Positions 14,676-23,278 of a stretch of 49,914 nt of DNA are shown piece after piece. Position 1 is the first letter of the stretch. Each line of letters opens with the position of its first letter. Under the pieces are notes generated by a model, which searched no databases, was not told the origin of the DNA, and saw nothing but the letters and a program-made list of their open reading frames with translations. A program made the position numbers and the translations under genes. This stretch comes from Colimorpha sp045640985 (GTDB lineage: Bacteria > Bacteroidota > Bacteroidia > Bacteroidales > P3), in the NCBI GenBank assembly GCA_045640985.1, contig JAZUFZ010000031.1:1-49914 (forward strand). Direction: 5' to 3'.

Positions 14676-16226
14676 TTAATGTCCGCTTTGCAGGTGTTCG
14701 GGACGCAGCAGATCGTTCACGGTTTTTACCGGATTAAATGTGGCAACGGGCACTTCAACAAAAAGGGTAATCCAATGTGCCATGGCGCCATTCCAAAGGC
14801 CGGGGAGTTCCTGTGATTTCATGGTCTGGGCTCCTTTGGTTTTCTTGGAGATGAATCCGGTGTCTGGGTCTATGAATTTGTGGAGGTCAAAATGACTTCC
14901 CCGGAAGTTGCGGATGGAGCATACGAGATCTACCGGATTGAAGTGGGTCGAGCTTTGGAATATGGCTTCCTGCTGCGGGTCTTTGTGGTTGATCTGTGCC
15001 GACTCAACAATCTGTAAACTCTTGATTCCATGGCTGTCAAGGGTGTAGAACGGTCCGCCGCCAGGTTCTCCAAGGTTCTTTACCATGCCACAGACGCGGA
15101 TGGGGCGGTTGAGTATGTCTCGCAGTATCTTTCTCTTTTTCTGTAAGGATTGGGTGGAAAAGTCTTCCGGGAGGCTGATTCCCAAGGTATTCTGTACGTA
15201 GTTTGCAATGTACCGGATTCTGTCCGCTGAAGTGGAAATCGTGAGTTCTTCCACCATGGAGAATATCTTTTTCTGGGTTTTGAGCAAAAGTCCCGCAAGT
15301 GCCTGCTTGTAAATTACCGTGGTGTGCTTCATCCAGTCGGGAACTACGTTGTCGATGTTCTTTATGAAGATGATGTCGGCACGGCATTTGTTGAGGCTTT
15401 CAATCAGGGCTCCGTGTCCGCCAGGGCGGAAGATAAGTTTGCCGTCTTCATCGCGCATGGGTTCATTATACTCATCTACAGCGATGATGTCGGTATTATG
15501 CTTCTGCTCAGAATAGGTTACTCTAAGATGAATATTGTAGGTCTCCTGATAGTATTGTTTGATTTGCTTGATTTTCTTCTGGAAGAGTTTGTGGTGTTCC
15601 GGAGAAACTGTAAAATGAATATGAACCTCGGAACCGGATTTGGCATAAAGAGCCCCTTCTACGATATGTTCTTCAATAGGAGTGCGTTGCCCTTGGTCGT
15701 ATTGGTGGAATTTCAACAGTGCTTTGGGTAATCCGCCATAGTTGAGGAATTGCTCTTTGAGAAGATAGTTGATGATGGTGGTATATTCTCCGTTGTGCAT
15801 ATAGTCGTGAATGTCGAGCGAAGAACGTTCCATGCACTCTTTCAGGTCGTTGAAGAAAGGGAAGGTGTGGAGGTTTTCAAGGAACACCTGAACTTCAGGA
15901 AATTCCTTCTCGAAATTCTTTGTGACTCCGAAATAAGTGGAGGAAAAGCTGTAAAGATCCTTGAACATTCGTGTGGCAGCACCGGAGGCGGGCACGAATT
16001 TTATGATTTCTTTCTTTTTGGAATGCTTATTGTAGAAATCGGCGAGGGAAGCAATCTCCTCGTCGGAAAGCTTGCGGATTCCTTTATTTTCAATAGTAGC
16101 GGCGGCAACAAGATGCGTTTTTGGAAATCCTTTTCTGAAGTTTTCTATCTGATGTTCAACGTCAGGTACAGATAAACCTAAAGAAGCGATCTGCTGCAGG
16201 TCGCTGTCGGAGAATTTTTTTTGCAT
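14676..16226 (-). CDS. DUF4301 family protein
   Basis: A 516-residue soluble protein of the DUF4301 family, common in Bacteroidales and of unknown function. Recognisable blocks are LGLSVPDVEHQIENFRKGFP at the N-terminus, IKFVPASGAATRMFKDLYSF near residue 80, LIFRPGGHGALIESLNKCRA near 270, and HFNPVDLVCSIRNFRGSHFD near the C-terminus. The 'PASGAATRMFK' and 'RPGGHGALI' motifs recall nucleotide-sugar pyrophosphorylase loops, so a nucleotidyltransferase-like fold is a guess. No signal peptide or membrane helix is seen. It starts 15 bases after the lipoprotein gene stop, so the two form a leftward operon. Confidence 0.85.
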   Translation of the reverse strand: MQKKFSDSDLQQIASLGLSVPDVEHQIENFRKGFPKTHLVAAATIENKGIRKLSDEEIASLADFYNKHSKKKEIIKFVPASGAATRMFKDLYSFSSTYFGVTKNFEKEFPEVQVFLENLHTFPFFNDLKECMERSSLDIHDYMHNGEYTTIINYLLKEQFLNYGGLPKALLKFHQYDQGQRTPIEEHIVEGALYAKSGSEVHIHFTVSPEHHKLFQKKIKQIKQYYQETYNIHLRVTYSEQKHNTDIIAVDEYNEPMRDEDGKLIFRPGGHGALIESLNKCRADIIFIKNIDNVVPDWMKHTTVIYKQALAGLLLKTQKKIFSMVEELTISTSADRIRYIANYVQNTLGISLPEDFSTQSLQKKRKILRDILNRPIRVCGMVKNLGEPGGGPFYTLDSHGIKSLQIVESAQINHKDPQQEAIFQSSTHFNPVDLVCSIRNFRGSHFDLHKFIDPDTGFISKKTKGAQTMKSQELPGLWNGAMAHWITLFVEVPVATFNPVKTVNDLLRPEHLQSGH

Positions 16227-16241
16227 TTCGGTTAAGATTGG

Positions 16242-16592
16242 TTATTTCCCTGATTTCATGTATGCAATGGCTTCTACAACGGTGCCTTCTTTCAGGCGGG
16301 CTGTAGTTCTTGCAGTACGAGCGCCCTGGGTAGCGGTGATATTGACAACAGCAGGAGCTACGAACTCGGTGTGGAATACGCCTAATTCATCGGTAACGCC
16401 TTCATGAGCTTCAATGTTGCCGGATTGTGTATCTACACGTACAAATGCGCCCAAAATAGGTTCGTGGGTGGCTTCTTCGAGTACTTTTACGTCTAAATAA
16501 CTGAGGGTATCCTTTGCACATGACGTAAAAAGTGCACTTGATAATACGCTGAAAAACAATGCACCTGCAATTATTAACCCCTTTCTCTTCAT
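16242..16592 (-). CDS. lipoprotein with carboxypeptidase-regulatory-like (Ig-like) domain
   Basis: A 116-residue lipoprotein. MKRKGLIIAGALFFSVLSSA leads into LFTSC, a lipobox whose cysteine would be lipidated. The mature part is a single beta-sandwich of the CarboxypepD_reg type: YLDVKVLEEATHEPILGAFV, then GVTDELGVFHTEFVAPAVVN. A longer in-frame start exists 87 bases upstream but would add a stretch with no signal character, so the Met immediately before KRKG is chosen. It is transcribed divergently from the cyclophilin gene, from a shared 77-base region, and is followed closely by the DUF4301 gene. Role unknown; probably an outer-membrane-attached adaptor. Confidence 0.78.
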   Translation of the reverse strand: MKRKGLIIAGALFFSVLSSALFTSCAKDTLSYLDVKVLEEATHEPILGAFVRVDTQSGNIEAHEGVTDELGVFHTEFVAPAVVNITATQGARTARTTARLKEGTVVEAIAYMKSGK

Positions 16593-16633
16593 AAATTCTT
16601 TATTTTTTTTAATGTTATATGAATAATTTTGAT

Positions 16634-16641
16634 TATTTTTG
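16634..16641 (+). promoter_or_regulatory. -7 box of the cyclophilin gene
   Basis: TATTTTTG fits TAnnTTTG and lies 28 bases before the ATG at 16670. No -33 TTTG is obvious. The 77-base gap is shared with the divergent lipoprotein gene. Confidence 0.5.
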
Positions 16642-16669
16642 CAGTGCAAAATTAGTAAAATTTTATGGA

Positions 16670-17362
16670 ATGAAAGCAAAAAATATAGCTTTTTTGATAT
16701 CTTTTTTCTTGTCGGTGGGATTTGCGTGTGCTCAAAATGTTGAAAGCCAGTATGGTTATGGTGAGAAGGAGTATTATGTTCTGATAGAGACCGACTATGG
16801 TAATATGACGGTTAAACTGTACAATGAAACCCCTAAACACAGAGATAATTTCTTAAAATTGGTTGGTGAAGGGTTTTACGACAGTCTGATATTCCATCGT
16901 GTAATCAATCATTTTATGATTCAAGGTGGCGACCCTAATTCCAAGAATGCGCGTCCGGGACAGATGCTGGGTGACGGAACTTTGGGCTATACCATACCTG
17001 CCGAGATTGTAGAAGGTCTGTATCACAAGAAGGGCGCACTGGCAGCGGCCCGGCAGGGAGATGATGTGAATCCGGCTAAGGCTTCTTCTTCGTGTCAGTT
17101 CTATATCGTTCAGGGCAATGTGTGGAACGACGGCGGACTGGAGATGATCCAGCAGCGTCTGGGTAAAACACTGAACAAAAACCAGATAGAATTATATAAA
17201 ACCGTTGGAGGAACTCCTCATCTGGATGGAGATTATACCGTGTTTGGAGAAGTTGTGGAAGGTCTGGAGGTTATTGATAAGATTGCTGCTGTACAGTGTG
17301 GACAACTGGACCGTCCTCGGGTGGATGTGAGAATGAAGATGACTATCATTAACCGAAAATAA
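16670..17362 (+). CDS. exported peptidyl-prolyl cis-trans isomerase (cyclophilin type)
   Basis: A 230-residue cyclophilin. A signal peptide (MKAKNIAFLISFFLSVGFAC, then AQ) sends it to the periplasm, where it catalyses proline isomerisation during protein folding. Core motifs include VLIETDYGNMTVKLYNETPK, then IFHRVINHFMIQGGDPNSKN (the FHRVI.FMIQGGD signature with the catalytic arginine), SSCQFYIVQG and GDYTVFGEVVEGLEVIDKIA. An in-frame start 51 bases upstream would disrupt the signal peptide and precede the promoter box, so it is rejected. pheS follows 28 bases later. Confidence 0.93.
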   Translation: MKAKNIAFLISFFLSVGFACAQNVESQYGYGEKEYYVLIETDYGNMTVKLYNETPKHRDNFLKLVGEGFYDSLIFHRVINHFMIQGGDPNSKNARPGQMLGDGTLGYTIPAEIVEGLYHKKGALAAARQGDDVNPAKASSSCQFYIVQGNVWNDGGLEMIQQRLGKTLNKNQIELYKTVGGTPHLDGDYTVFGEVVEGLEVIDKIAAVQCGQLDRPRVDVRMKMTIINRK

Positions 17363-17390
17363 CTCTGTAAATAATTGATAACAAGATATA

Positions 17391-18431
17391 ATGAAAAGTA
17401 AGATTACGGAATATATCAACGAGATTCAGGCAACCTCGATTGATAGTTTTGAGGACAAGGCTGCGGGTATAGAGCAGTTCCGCGTGAAGTTTCTGGGTAA
17501 GAAAGGTGTGATCGGAGAATTGTTCGAGCAGTTCAAAGCCTTGCCGAATGACCAGAAAAAGGAAGTGGGGCAGATGCTGAATCAGTTGAAGAATGCTGCC
17601 CAGACAAAGGTGGAAGAATTCAAGGCATACGTTGAAGAATCTCACGCCAATGAAGAGCTCCACGATCTGACTATGCCGGCTGATTTCATGGATTTGGGAA
17701 GCCGCCATGTACTGAGTGTGGTGATGAATGAGATTACTGATATCTTTGCGCGCATCGGCTTCACTGTGGCAGAATCAGTAGAAATAGAGGATGACTGGCA
17801 TCTGTTTTCTGCTTTGAATTTCCCGCCCGATCATCCCGCTCGTGATATGCAGGATACTTTCTTTGTAGAGAAAGAGGAAGGTAAGCAGGAAGTGGCACTT
17901 CGTACACACACCTCTTCGGTTCAGGTAAGGGTGATGGAGAACAACAAACCTCCAATCCGTATCATCGCGCCGGGCAGAGTATTCAGGAATGAAGCTATTT
18001 CTGCTCGTGCCCATTGTATTTTCCATCAGGTAGAGGCGCTTTATGTCGATAAGAAAGTTACATTCGCAGATTTGAAACAGACATTGCTCTATTTTGCAAA
18101 AGAAATGTTCGGCGAACAGACCCAGATTCGTCTCCGTCCGTCCTATTTCCCATTTACGGAGCCTTCTGCTGAAATGGATATCTCCTGCAACATCTGCGGT
18201 GGTAAGGGCTGTAATATCTGCAAAGGTACCGGCTGGCTGGAAATTCTGGGATGCGGTATGGTGGATCCTAATGTGTTGGAGTCGTGCGGTATTGATAGTA
18301 AAGAATATAGCGGTTTCGCTCTCGGTATGGGGGTTGAGCGTATGGCAATGCTGAAATATCAAGTAAAGGATCTGCGTCTTTATTTTGAGAATGACTTGCG
18401 CTTCTTGAAGCAGTTTGATGGTATAATATAG
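17391..18431 (+). CDS. pheS: phenylalanine--tRNA ligase alpha subunit
   Basis: A 346-residue class II synthetase subunit that charges tRNA-Phe with PheT; pheT is not in the window. An N-terminal coiled coil (1-90) binds tRNA. The core has FPPDHPARDMQDTFFV near residue 143, motif 2 LRTHTSSVQVRVM, and the C-terminal GMGVERMAMLKYQVKDLRLY (motif 3). The cysteine-rich insert CNICGGKGCNICKGTGW near residue 265 is usual for Bacteroidota PheS. Separation of pheS from pheT is common in this phylum. folB follows 7 bases later. Confidence 0.96.
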   Translation: MKSKITEYINEIQATSIDSFEDKAAGIEQFRVKFLGKKGVIGELFEQFKALPNDQKKEVGQMLNQLKNAAQTKVEEFKAYVEESHANEELHDLTMPADFMDLGSRHVLSVVMNEITDIFARIGFTVAESVEIEDDWHLFSALNFPPDHPARDMQDTFFVEKEEGKQEVALRTHTSSVQVRVMENNKPPIRIIAPGRVFRNEAISARAHCIFHQVEALYVDKKVTFADLKQTLLYFAKEMFGEQTQIRLRPSYFPFTEPSAEMDISCNICGGKGCNICKGTGWLEILGCGMVDPNVLESCGIDSKEYSGFALGMGVERMAMLKYQVKDLRLYFENDLRFLKQFDGII

Positions 18432-18438
18432 TGATTCC

Positions 18439-18798
18439 ATGGGTATTATACGAATCGAGAATATGAAATTCTATGCGTACCATGGCTGTTTCGAGGAGGA
18501 ACAGACCATAGGTACGCGTTTTATGGTAAACGTTACCTTGAATACCGACACCCGAAAAGCTCAACGGACTGATAACATTGAGGATACGGTGAATTATCTC
18601 AGCGTGTATCAGGTGGTGAAAACGGAGATGTTGAAGCCATCCCATTTGCTGGAACATGTTGCTGAAAGAATAGGGAGTGCTGTTCTTGAACAGTTCCCAG
18701 CCGTTGATTCCATGATAGTTAGGGTGTCAAAGATGAATCCGCCACTTGGCGGTCAGATGGACTGCGTGAGTGTGGAGATTGAAAAAAGCAGAAACTGA
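18439..18798 (+). CDS. folB: dihydroneopterin aldolase
   Basis: A 119-residue FolB. It converts 7,8-dihydroneopterin to 6-hydroxymethyl-dihydropterin in folate synthesis. Motifs: IRIENMKFYAYHGCFEEEQT (catalytic E in the F.A.HGC..EE block), NTDTRKAQRTDNIEDTVNYL with the conserved D..DTVNY, then HLLEHVAERIG and the C-terminal lysine region VRVSKMNPPLGGQMDCVSVE (K of the KP/KMNPP motif). Length is typical. It is placed in a short run with pheS; no other folate gene is nearby. Confidence 0.94.
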   Translation: MGIIRIENMKFYAYHGCFEEEQTIGTRFMVNVTLNTDTRKAQRTDNIEDTVNYLSVYQVVKTEMLKPSHLLEHVAERIGSAVLEQFPAVDSMIVRVSKMNPPLGGQMDCVSVEIEKSRN

Positions 18799-18805
18799 AT
18801 TTCTC

Positions 18806-19519
18806 TTAGAATACATCATTGTCCAGGAAGCTATAGTAGTCGATTTTCCCGGAGGGCAGAATGCCTATAATGAGGTGATCCAATAGTTTGATATTAAGGA
18901 TTTTCCCTGCTTCCTGAATTTTTCTTGTCAGGATTTTGTCCTCGTTGCTTGGCGTAAGTTTCCCGGATGGGTGATTGTGTGCAACAGCCATGCAGGTGGC
19001 ATTATTCAGAAATGCATATTTGAATAATTTTCGGATATCAACGTATGTACTTGTGATTCCTCCTTTTGCAATACATTCAGTAGCAACGATTTTGTTCCTG
19101 TTGTTAAGGTAAATGGCCCAAAATTCTTCATCGTAGTTGTCGCATAGTTTGGGCGCAAGGTAGTTGAATACATCCTCGCTCGCCGTTATGATGGTCTCCC
19201 GAGAGTCTTTTCCTTCGTTTAATAATCTGATACCAAGTTCCATGGCTGCCATTACAGTAATAGATTTGGCATCACCCATTCCATTATACCGCTTGAGATC
19301 ATTCAACTCAAATTTAGTAAGTTCTCCGAGGTTGTTGTGGGCATCGTGTAAAATTTGTTTGGCTAATTCTACGACATTCTGTCCTGGAGTTCCATTGTGG
19401 AGCAATATGGCTAAAAGTTCAGCATTCGTCAGGCTCTTTTTCCCGAGCTGAATGAGTTTTTCGCGAGGCTTATCCTCGTCGGCAAGATGTTTTATGCTGA
19501 GGTTTTTGTTGTTTTCCAT
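18806..19519 (-). CDS. radC: RadC-family JAMM-domain protein
   Basis: A 237-residue RadC (UPF0758) protein of full length. The N-terminal helix-hairpin-helix part (KSLTNAELLAILLHNGTPGQ, then GELTKFELNDLKRYNGMGDA) precedes a JAMM metal-binding domain: the helix with FLNNATCMAVAHNHPSGKLT carries HNHPSG, and S..D follows in PSNEDKILTRKI. Despite its name, a role in recombinational repair is unproven; JAMM domains are usually zinc isopeptidases. It is transcribed toward folB, with a TATCTTTG promoter box (19545-19552) about 26 bases upstream. Confidence 0.94.
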   Translation of the reverse strand: MENNKNLSIKHLADEDKPREKLIQLGKKSLTNAELLAILLHNGTPGQNVVELAKQILHDAHNNLGELTKFELNDLKRYNGMGDAKSITVMAAMELGIRLLNEGKDSRETIITASEDVFNYLAPKLCDNYDEEFWAIYLNNRNKIVATECIAKGGITSTYVDIRKLFKYAFLNNATCMAVAHNHPSGKLTPSNEDKILTRKIQEAGKILNIKLLDHLIIGILPSGKIDYYSFLDNDVF

Positions 19520-19544
19520 AGGCTGAAAAGGTTGAATTATTTTG

Positions 19545-19552
19545 CAAAGATA
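19545..19552 (-). promoter_or_regulatory. -7 box of radC
   Basis: TATCTTTG on the minus strand, about 26 bases before the radC start codon. Confidence 0.6.
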
Positions 19553-19653
19553 CGAAGAAAATACTTTATGACAAATTTTTTTTGCAAGAGGGCGTTTTTA
19601 TGGGCTTTTATTGCACCATTAAATATTTTTAGTACTTTTTTTTAGAAAAATGC

Positions 19654-19683
19654 TTGTTATATCAAATATTTTTCGTATCTTTG
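19654..19683 (+). promoter_or_regulatory. promoter of secDF
   Basis: -33 TTG (19654-19656) and -7 TATCTTTG (19676-19683) are separated by 19 bases. The first in-frame ATG is at 19731, giving a leader of about 40 bases. Confidence 0.75.
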
Positions 19684-19730
19684 CATATTCAAAATTAGAA
19701 TAAAATAATAATTAAATAATTACGTAAAAT

Positions 19731-22700
19731 ATGCAGAATAAAGGACTTATCAAAGTTTTGACGTGGGCTTTTGCATTGGTATGTTTGTTCCAATTATCGT
19801 TTTCTGTAGTTACAAGAAACGTTGAAGGAAAGGCAAAGACACATGCAGAGGCTTTCGCTCAAAGTGAAGCTACCCAGGCCGCAGCCTTGAAAAAGGCACA
19901 CGGCGATGAACTTGTTGCAAAGTTCATTGTAGATTCGATGCAAACTAGAGAAGAGGCTCACTACCTTGATTCTATGGCATCTGAGAAAATTTACTTAGGT
20001 TACACCTATCGTCAATGCCAGGCTCGTGAAATCAACCTCGGTCTTGACCTGAAAGGTGGTATGAACGTTATGTTGGAAGTGTCCACAGTGGACGTTGTTC
20101 GTGCACTGGCAAGCCACACGGAAGACACAACTTTCAACAAGGCTATTGACTTGGCTTTGGCTAACCAGAAAACTACCACTAACAGGGATTTCGTTTCTCT
20201 GTTCTATGACGCCATCGTTTCATTGGATCCCGATGTTCAGTTGGCAAGCTATTTCAACACTCAGTTGCGTGACCGCATCAAATTGACTGATGATAACGAT
20301 GCAGTTATCAAGGTGGTTCGCGAAGAAACTAACAGCGCATACGACAGAACTTATGAAATTCTTCGTCAGCGTATTGATAAGTTCGGTGTTGCTCAACCTA
20401 CTATTCAGCAGTTGCGTGCTTCTGAACGTATTTTGGTTGAACTTCCAGGTGTGAAGGAACCAGAACGTGTACGCAAACTTTTGCAAGGAACTGCTCAGCT
20501 GGAATTCTGGTTGACTTATGACTGTGCTGAAGCATTGCCTATGCTGGAGCGTGCTGAGAAATATGTGGCTTCTCTTGGTCAGCTGAATAATGAAACTCCA
20601 GTAGAAGAAACCGAGGAGGTTGCTGAAACTGAAAATAATGAAGATTCTTTGTTAAATGCTCTTACTGCTGAAGAAACTACTGATGAGGCTGACCTGGCAG
20701 CAATGAGTAAGGAACATCCTCTGTTTGGTACCTTGATGGATCCCAACGTAAATCCTCAGACTGGTGCATTTGCACAAGGTCCTGTGGTTGGTTATGCTCC
20801 TGCAAAGAACCGTGATGCTATTGACGCTATCATCGCAAAGGCTATTGAAAAGAAAATTATCGATTCCCGTTTGGTAAAATTCCTCTGGAGTGCTAAACCT
20901 ATTCAGGAAGGTTCTGATATCTATCAGTTGTTCGCTATTAAGGTGACTACCCGTGATGCTACTGCATTGCTTGATGGTGGTTGCATTACTGATGCCCGTC
21001 AGGATTTCAGCACCGTTGGTGGAAACGAGATTTCAATGACTATGAATAATGAAGGCGCGCGCGACTGGAAACGTATCACTGGTGACAACGTTGGAAAATG
21101 CATCGCAATCGTTCTTGATGATCTGGTATATTCCGCTCCTGTTGTAAATGGAGAAATTGCTGGTGGCCGTTCTTCTATCACTGGTGACTTTACTCTGGAA
21201 GAGGCTAAGGACTTGGCTAATATTTTGAAGTCTGGTAAATTGCCTGCTCCGGCTGTTATCGTTCAGGAAGCAGTTGTCGGACCTTCTCTTGGACAGGAAT
21301 CTATCCACAAAGGTTTGATTTCTTTCATCCTTGCTTTCATCATCGTTCTTATCTATATGGTGGTATTCTATAACCGCGCTGGTTGGGTATCAGTTGTGGC
21401 TTTGATTACCAACGTGTTCTTGCTGATGGGTATTTTGGCATCTATCGGAACGGTATTGACGCTGTCAGGTATTGCCGGTATCGTATTGACAATGGCAATG
21501 GCTGTCGATGGTAACGTGATTATCTACGAGCGTATCAAGGAAGAACTTCGTGCTGGAAAGAGTCTTGTAAACGCTGTCGATGAAGGTTTCAAAAATGCTT
21601 ATTCAGCTATCATCGATGGTCAGGTGACAACTTTCTTGCTGGGTCTTGTACTGATTGCTTTCGGCTCCGGTCCTGTTCAAGGTTTTGCTGTTACTCTGTG
21701 TATCGGTATTGTGACTTCTTTGTTCACCAGTATCTTTATCACTCGTCTCTGCATTGACTGGATGTTGAACCATAAAAAGAAACTGAACTTCTCATTCGGA
21801 TTCTCTGAGAACTTTATGAGCAATGTTCATTTTGATTTTCTTGGCAGACGTAAGACTTTCTACTGTATCGCTGCAGCTGCCATACTCATCTGCATCGGTG
21901 GTATTGCTTTCCGTGGCTTGAACTTCGGTATTGATTTCACTGGTGGACGTACTTATGTGGTTCGTTTTGATCAAGGTGTTTCTGCTAACGATGTTCGTGA
22001 AAATCTGGCAAAGCAATTTTCTGAGGCTCCTGAGGTGAAAACATACGGTCCTTCAAATCAGTTGAAGGTTACGACCAAATATAAGGTTAATGAAGATGGT
22101 GACGAGGTTAAGAATGAATTGATGGGTATGCTTTATGAAGGAACAAAAGATTATTTCGCTCAGCCTATCACTCTTGAAGAATTCAAATCTACAGAAACCA
22201 ATCCTCTCGGTATTATCCAGTCTGAACAGGTGGGTGCAACGATTGCAAATGACTTGAAACGTTCTTCAATCCTGGCACTGCTCGGCGGTCTGTTGGTAAT
22301 GTTCGTATATGTTGCACTTCGTTTCCGTAATTGGAAGTTTGGTGTTGGTAGTGTATCAGCATTGGCACACGATAGTATTTTGATTATTGGTTTGTTTGCA
22401 TTACTGCATGGTCTGCTGCCTTTCAACATGGAAGTTGACCAGTCATTTATTGCAGCAGTATTGACAATCATCGGTTATTCTATCAATGCAACCGTGGTTA
22501 TCTTTGACCGTGTTCGTGAATACAAGAAGTTGTATCCAAAGCGTACGCTGATGGTTCAGATGAATGATGCCATTAACTCAACTCTGGCTCGTACTATCAA
22601 TACGAGTGGTACGACTTTCTTCACTTTGTTGATGATGTTCCTGTTTGGTGGTGAATCTATCCGTGGATTTATCTGCGCATTGTTGATTGGTGTTGTATGC

Positions 22701-22787
22701 GGTGTGTTCTCATCTGTGTTCCTCGCCTGCCCAATCGTATATGAGGTTTCTTCTAAGAAAGAAGACAAACTGGTAGAGACCAAATAA
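19731..22787 (+). CDS. secDF: fused protein translocase subunit SecDF
   Basis: A 1018-residue RND-type protein that uses the proton gradient to pull proteins through SecYEG. It combines SecD and SecF in one chain, the usual Bacteroidota form. SecD part: an N-terminal helix, GLDLKGGMNVMLEVSTVDVV near residue 102, the P1 periplasmic domain with a long acidic insert (about 285-330, rich in E/T/N), then DFTLEEAKDLANILKSGKLP, ALITNVFLLMGILASIGTVL and AMAVDGNVIIYERIKEELRA. SecF part: FRGLNFGIDFTGGRTYVVRF near 735, GYSINATVVIFDRVREYKKL near 910, and RTINTSGTTFFTLLMMFLFG. It heads a run of exported-protein genes to 33072, which may reflect the heavy Sec demand of T9SS cargo. Confidence 0.97.
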   Translation: MQNKGLIKVLTWAFALVCLFQLSFSVVTRNVEGKAKTHAEAFAQSEATQAAALKKAHGDELVAKFIVDSMQTREEAHYLDSMASEKIYLGYTYRQCQAREINLGLDLKGGMNVMLEVSTVDVVRALASHTEDTTFNKAIDLALANQKTTTNRDFVSLFYDAIVSLDPDVQLASYFNTQLRDRIKLTDDNDAVIKVVREETNSAYDRTYEILRQRIDKFGVAQPTIQQLRASERILVELPGVKEPERVRKLLQGTAQLEFWLTYDCAEALPMLERAEKYVASLGQLNNETPVEETEEVAETENNEDSLLNALTAEETTDEADLAAMSKEHPLFGTLMDPNVNPQTGAFAQGPVVGYAPAKNRDAIDAIIAKAIEKKIIDSRLVKFLWSAKPIQEGSDIYQLFAIKVTTRDATALLDGGCITDARQDFSTVGGNEISMTMNNEGARDWKRITGDNVGKCIAIVLDDLVYSAPVVNGEIAGGRSSITGDFTLEEAKDLANILKSGKLPAPAVIVQEAVVGPSLGQESIHKGLISFILAFIIVLIYMVVFYNRAGWVSVVALITNVFLLMGILASIGTVLTLSGIAGIVLTMAMAVDGNVIIYERIKEELRAGKSLVNAVDEGFKNAYSAIIDGQVTTFLLGLVLIAFGSGPVQGFAVTLCIGIVTSLFTSIFITRLCIDWMLNHKKKLNFSFGFSENFMSNVHFDFLGRRKTFYCIAAAAILICIGGIAFRGLNFGIDFTGGRTYVVRFDQGVSANDVRENLAKQFSEAPEVKTYGPSNQLKVTTKYKVNEDGDEVKNELMGMLYEGTKDYFAQPITLEEFKSTETNPLGIIQSEQVGATIANDLKRSSILALLGGLLVMFVYVALRFRNWKFGVGSVSALAHDSILIIGLFALLHGLLPFNMEVDQSFIAAVLTIIGYSINATVVIFDRVREYKKLYPKRTLMVQMNDAINSTLARTINTSGTTFFTLLMMFLFGGESIRGFICALLIGVVCGVFSSVFLACPIVYEVSSKKEDKLVETK

Positions 22788-22835
22788 TGTTGTTAATATA
22801 GAAAGGTATTTATATATAAAAAGTAGTCTTCTGTA

Positions 22836-23249
22836 ATGAGTGGTTTCTGGTTAATAATGATTGGGTTTGTACTGTACTTTTTGGGGTCAGGAAAGAAAAC
22901 CTTGCGTTCCCTTTCCTCTGAACCGGAAGTTGCACCACAGCCCCAACCACGTACCACCTACGAAGACACTGATGAAGAGGCTGACCCCTATGTGGATTTT
23001 GAAACCTCTGAGGAATGTGAAGATACGTTTGTAAATGAAAATACATCTTTTTCAAAACAAACAGAAGGCTACTTTACGTATGAAACCATGAATGATGAGC
23101 CAGTGCAGCCTCAATATAAGGAAGTGAAACCTGATGTTGAAGAAATTGTAAAAGAAGTTGTTCCCAACGATACTGAGATAAACTTTGATTTACGCCAGGC
23201 AGTCATTTATCAAACTATATTACAAAATAATTATATAGGTGAAAATTAA
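22836..23249 (+). CDS. small single-pass membrane protein with acidic tail, unknown function
   Basis: A 137-residue protein. One N-terminal hydrophobic stretch (MSGFWLIMIGFVLYFLGSGK) is followed by a basic stop (KKTLR), so the rest should face the cytoplasm. The middle is acidic and probably disordered (TDEEADPYVDFETSEECEDT). The C-terminus NFDLRQAVIYQTILQNNYIG is helical; I recall similar 'FDLR.AVIY..IL' ends in other Bacteroidales hypothetical proteins. It lies 48 bases after secDF and 29 bases before the TonB-receptor-like gene, so it probably shares their mRNA. A Sec-linked adaptor role is speculation from position only. Confidence 0.75.
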   Translation: MSGFWLIMIGFVLYFLGSGKKTLRSLSSEPEVAPQPQPRTTYEDTDEEADPYVDFETSEECEDTFVNENTSFSKQTEGYFTYETMNDEPVQPQYKEVKPDVEEIVKEVVPNDTEINFDLRQAVIYQTILQNNYIGEN

Positions 23250-23278
23250 TAATTAATTCAATACATGTATAAACAACA

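Noticed and set aside
18178..18240. Cysteine-rich CxxC stretch in pheS as an unusual metal site
   Set aside because: The CNICGGKGCNICKGTGW insert is a usual feature of PheS in this phylum.
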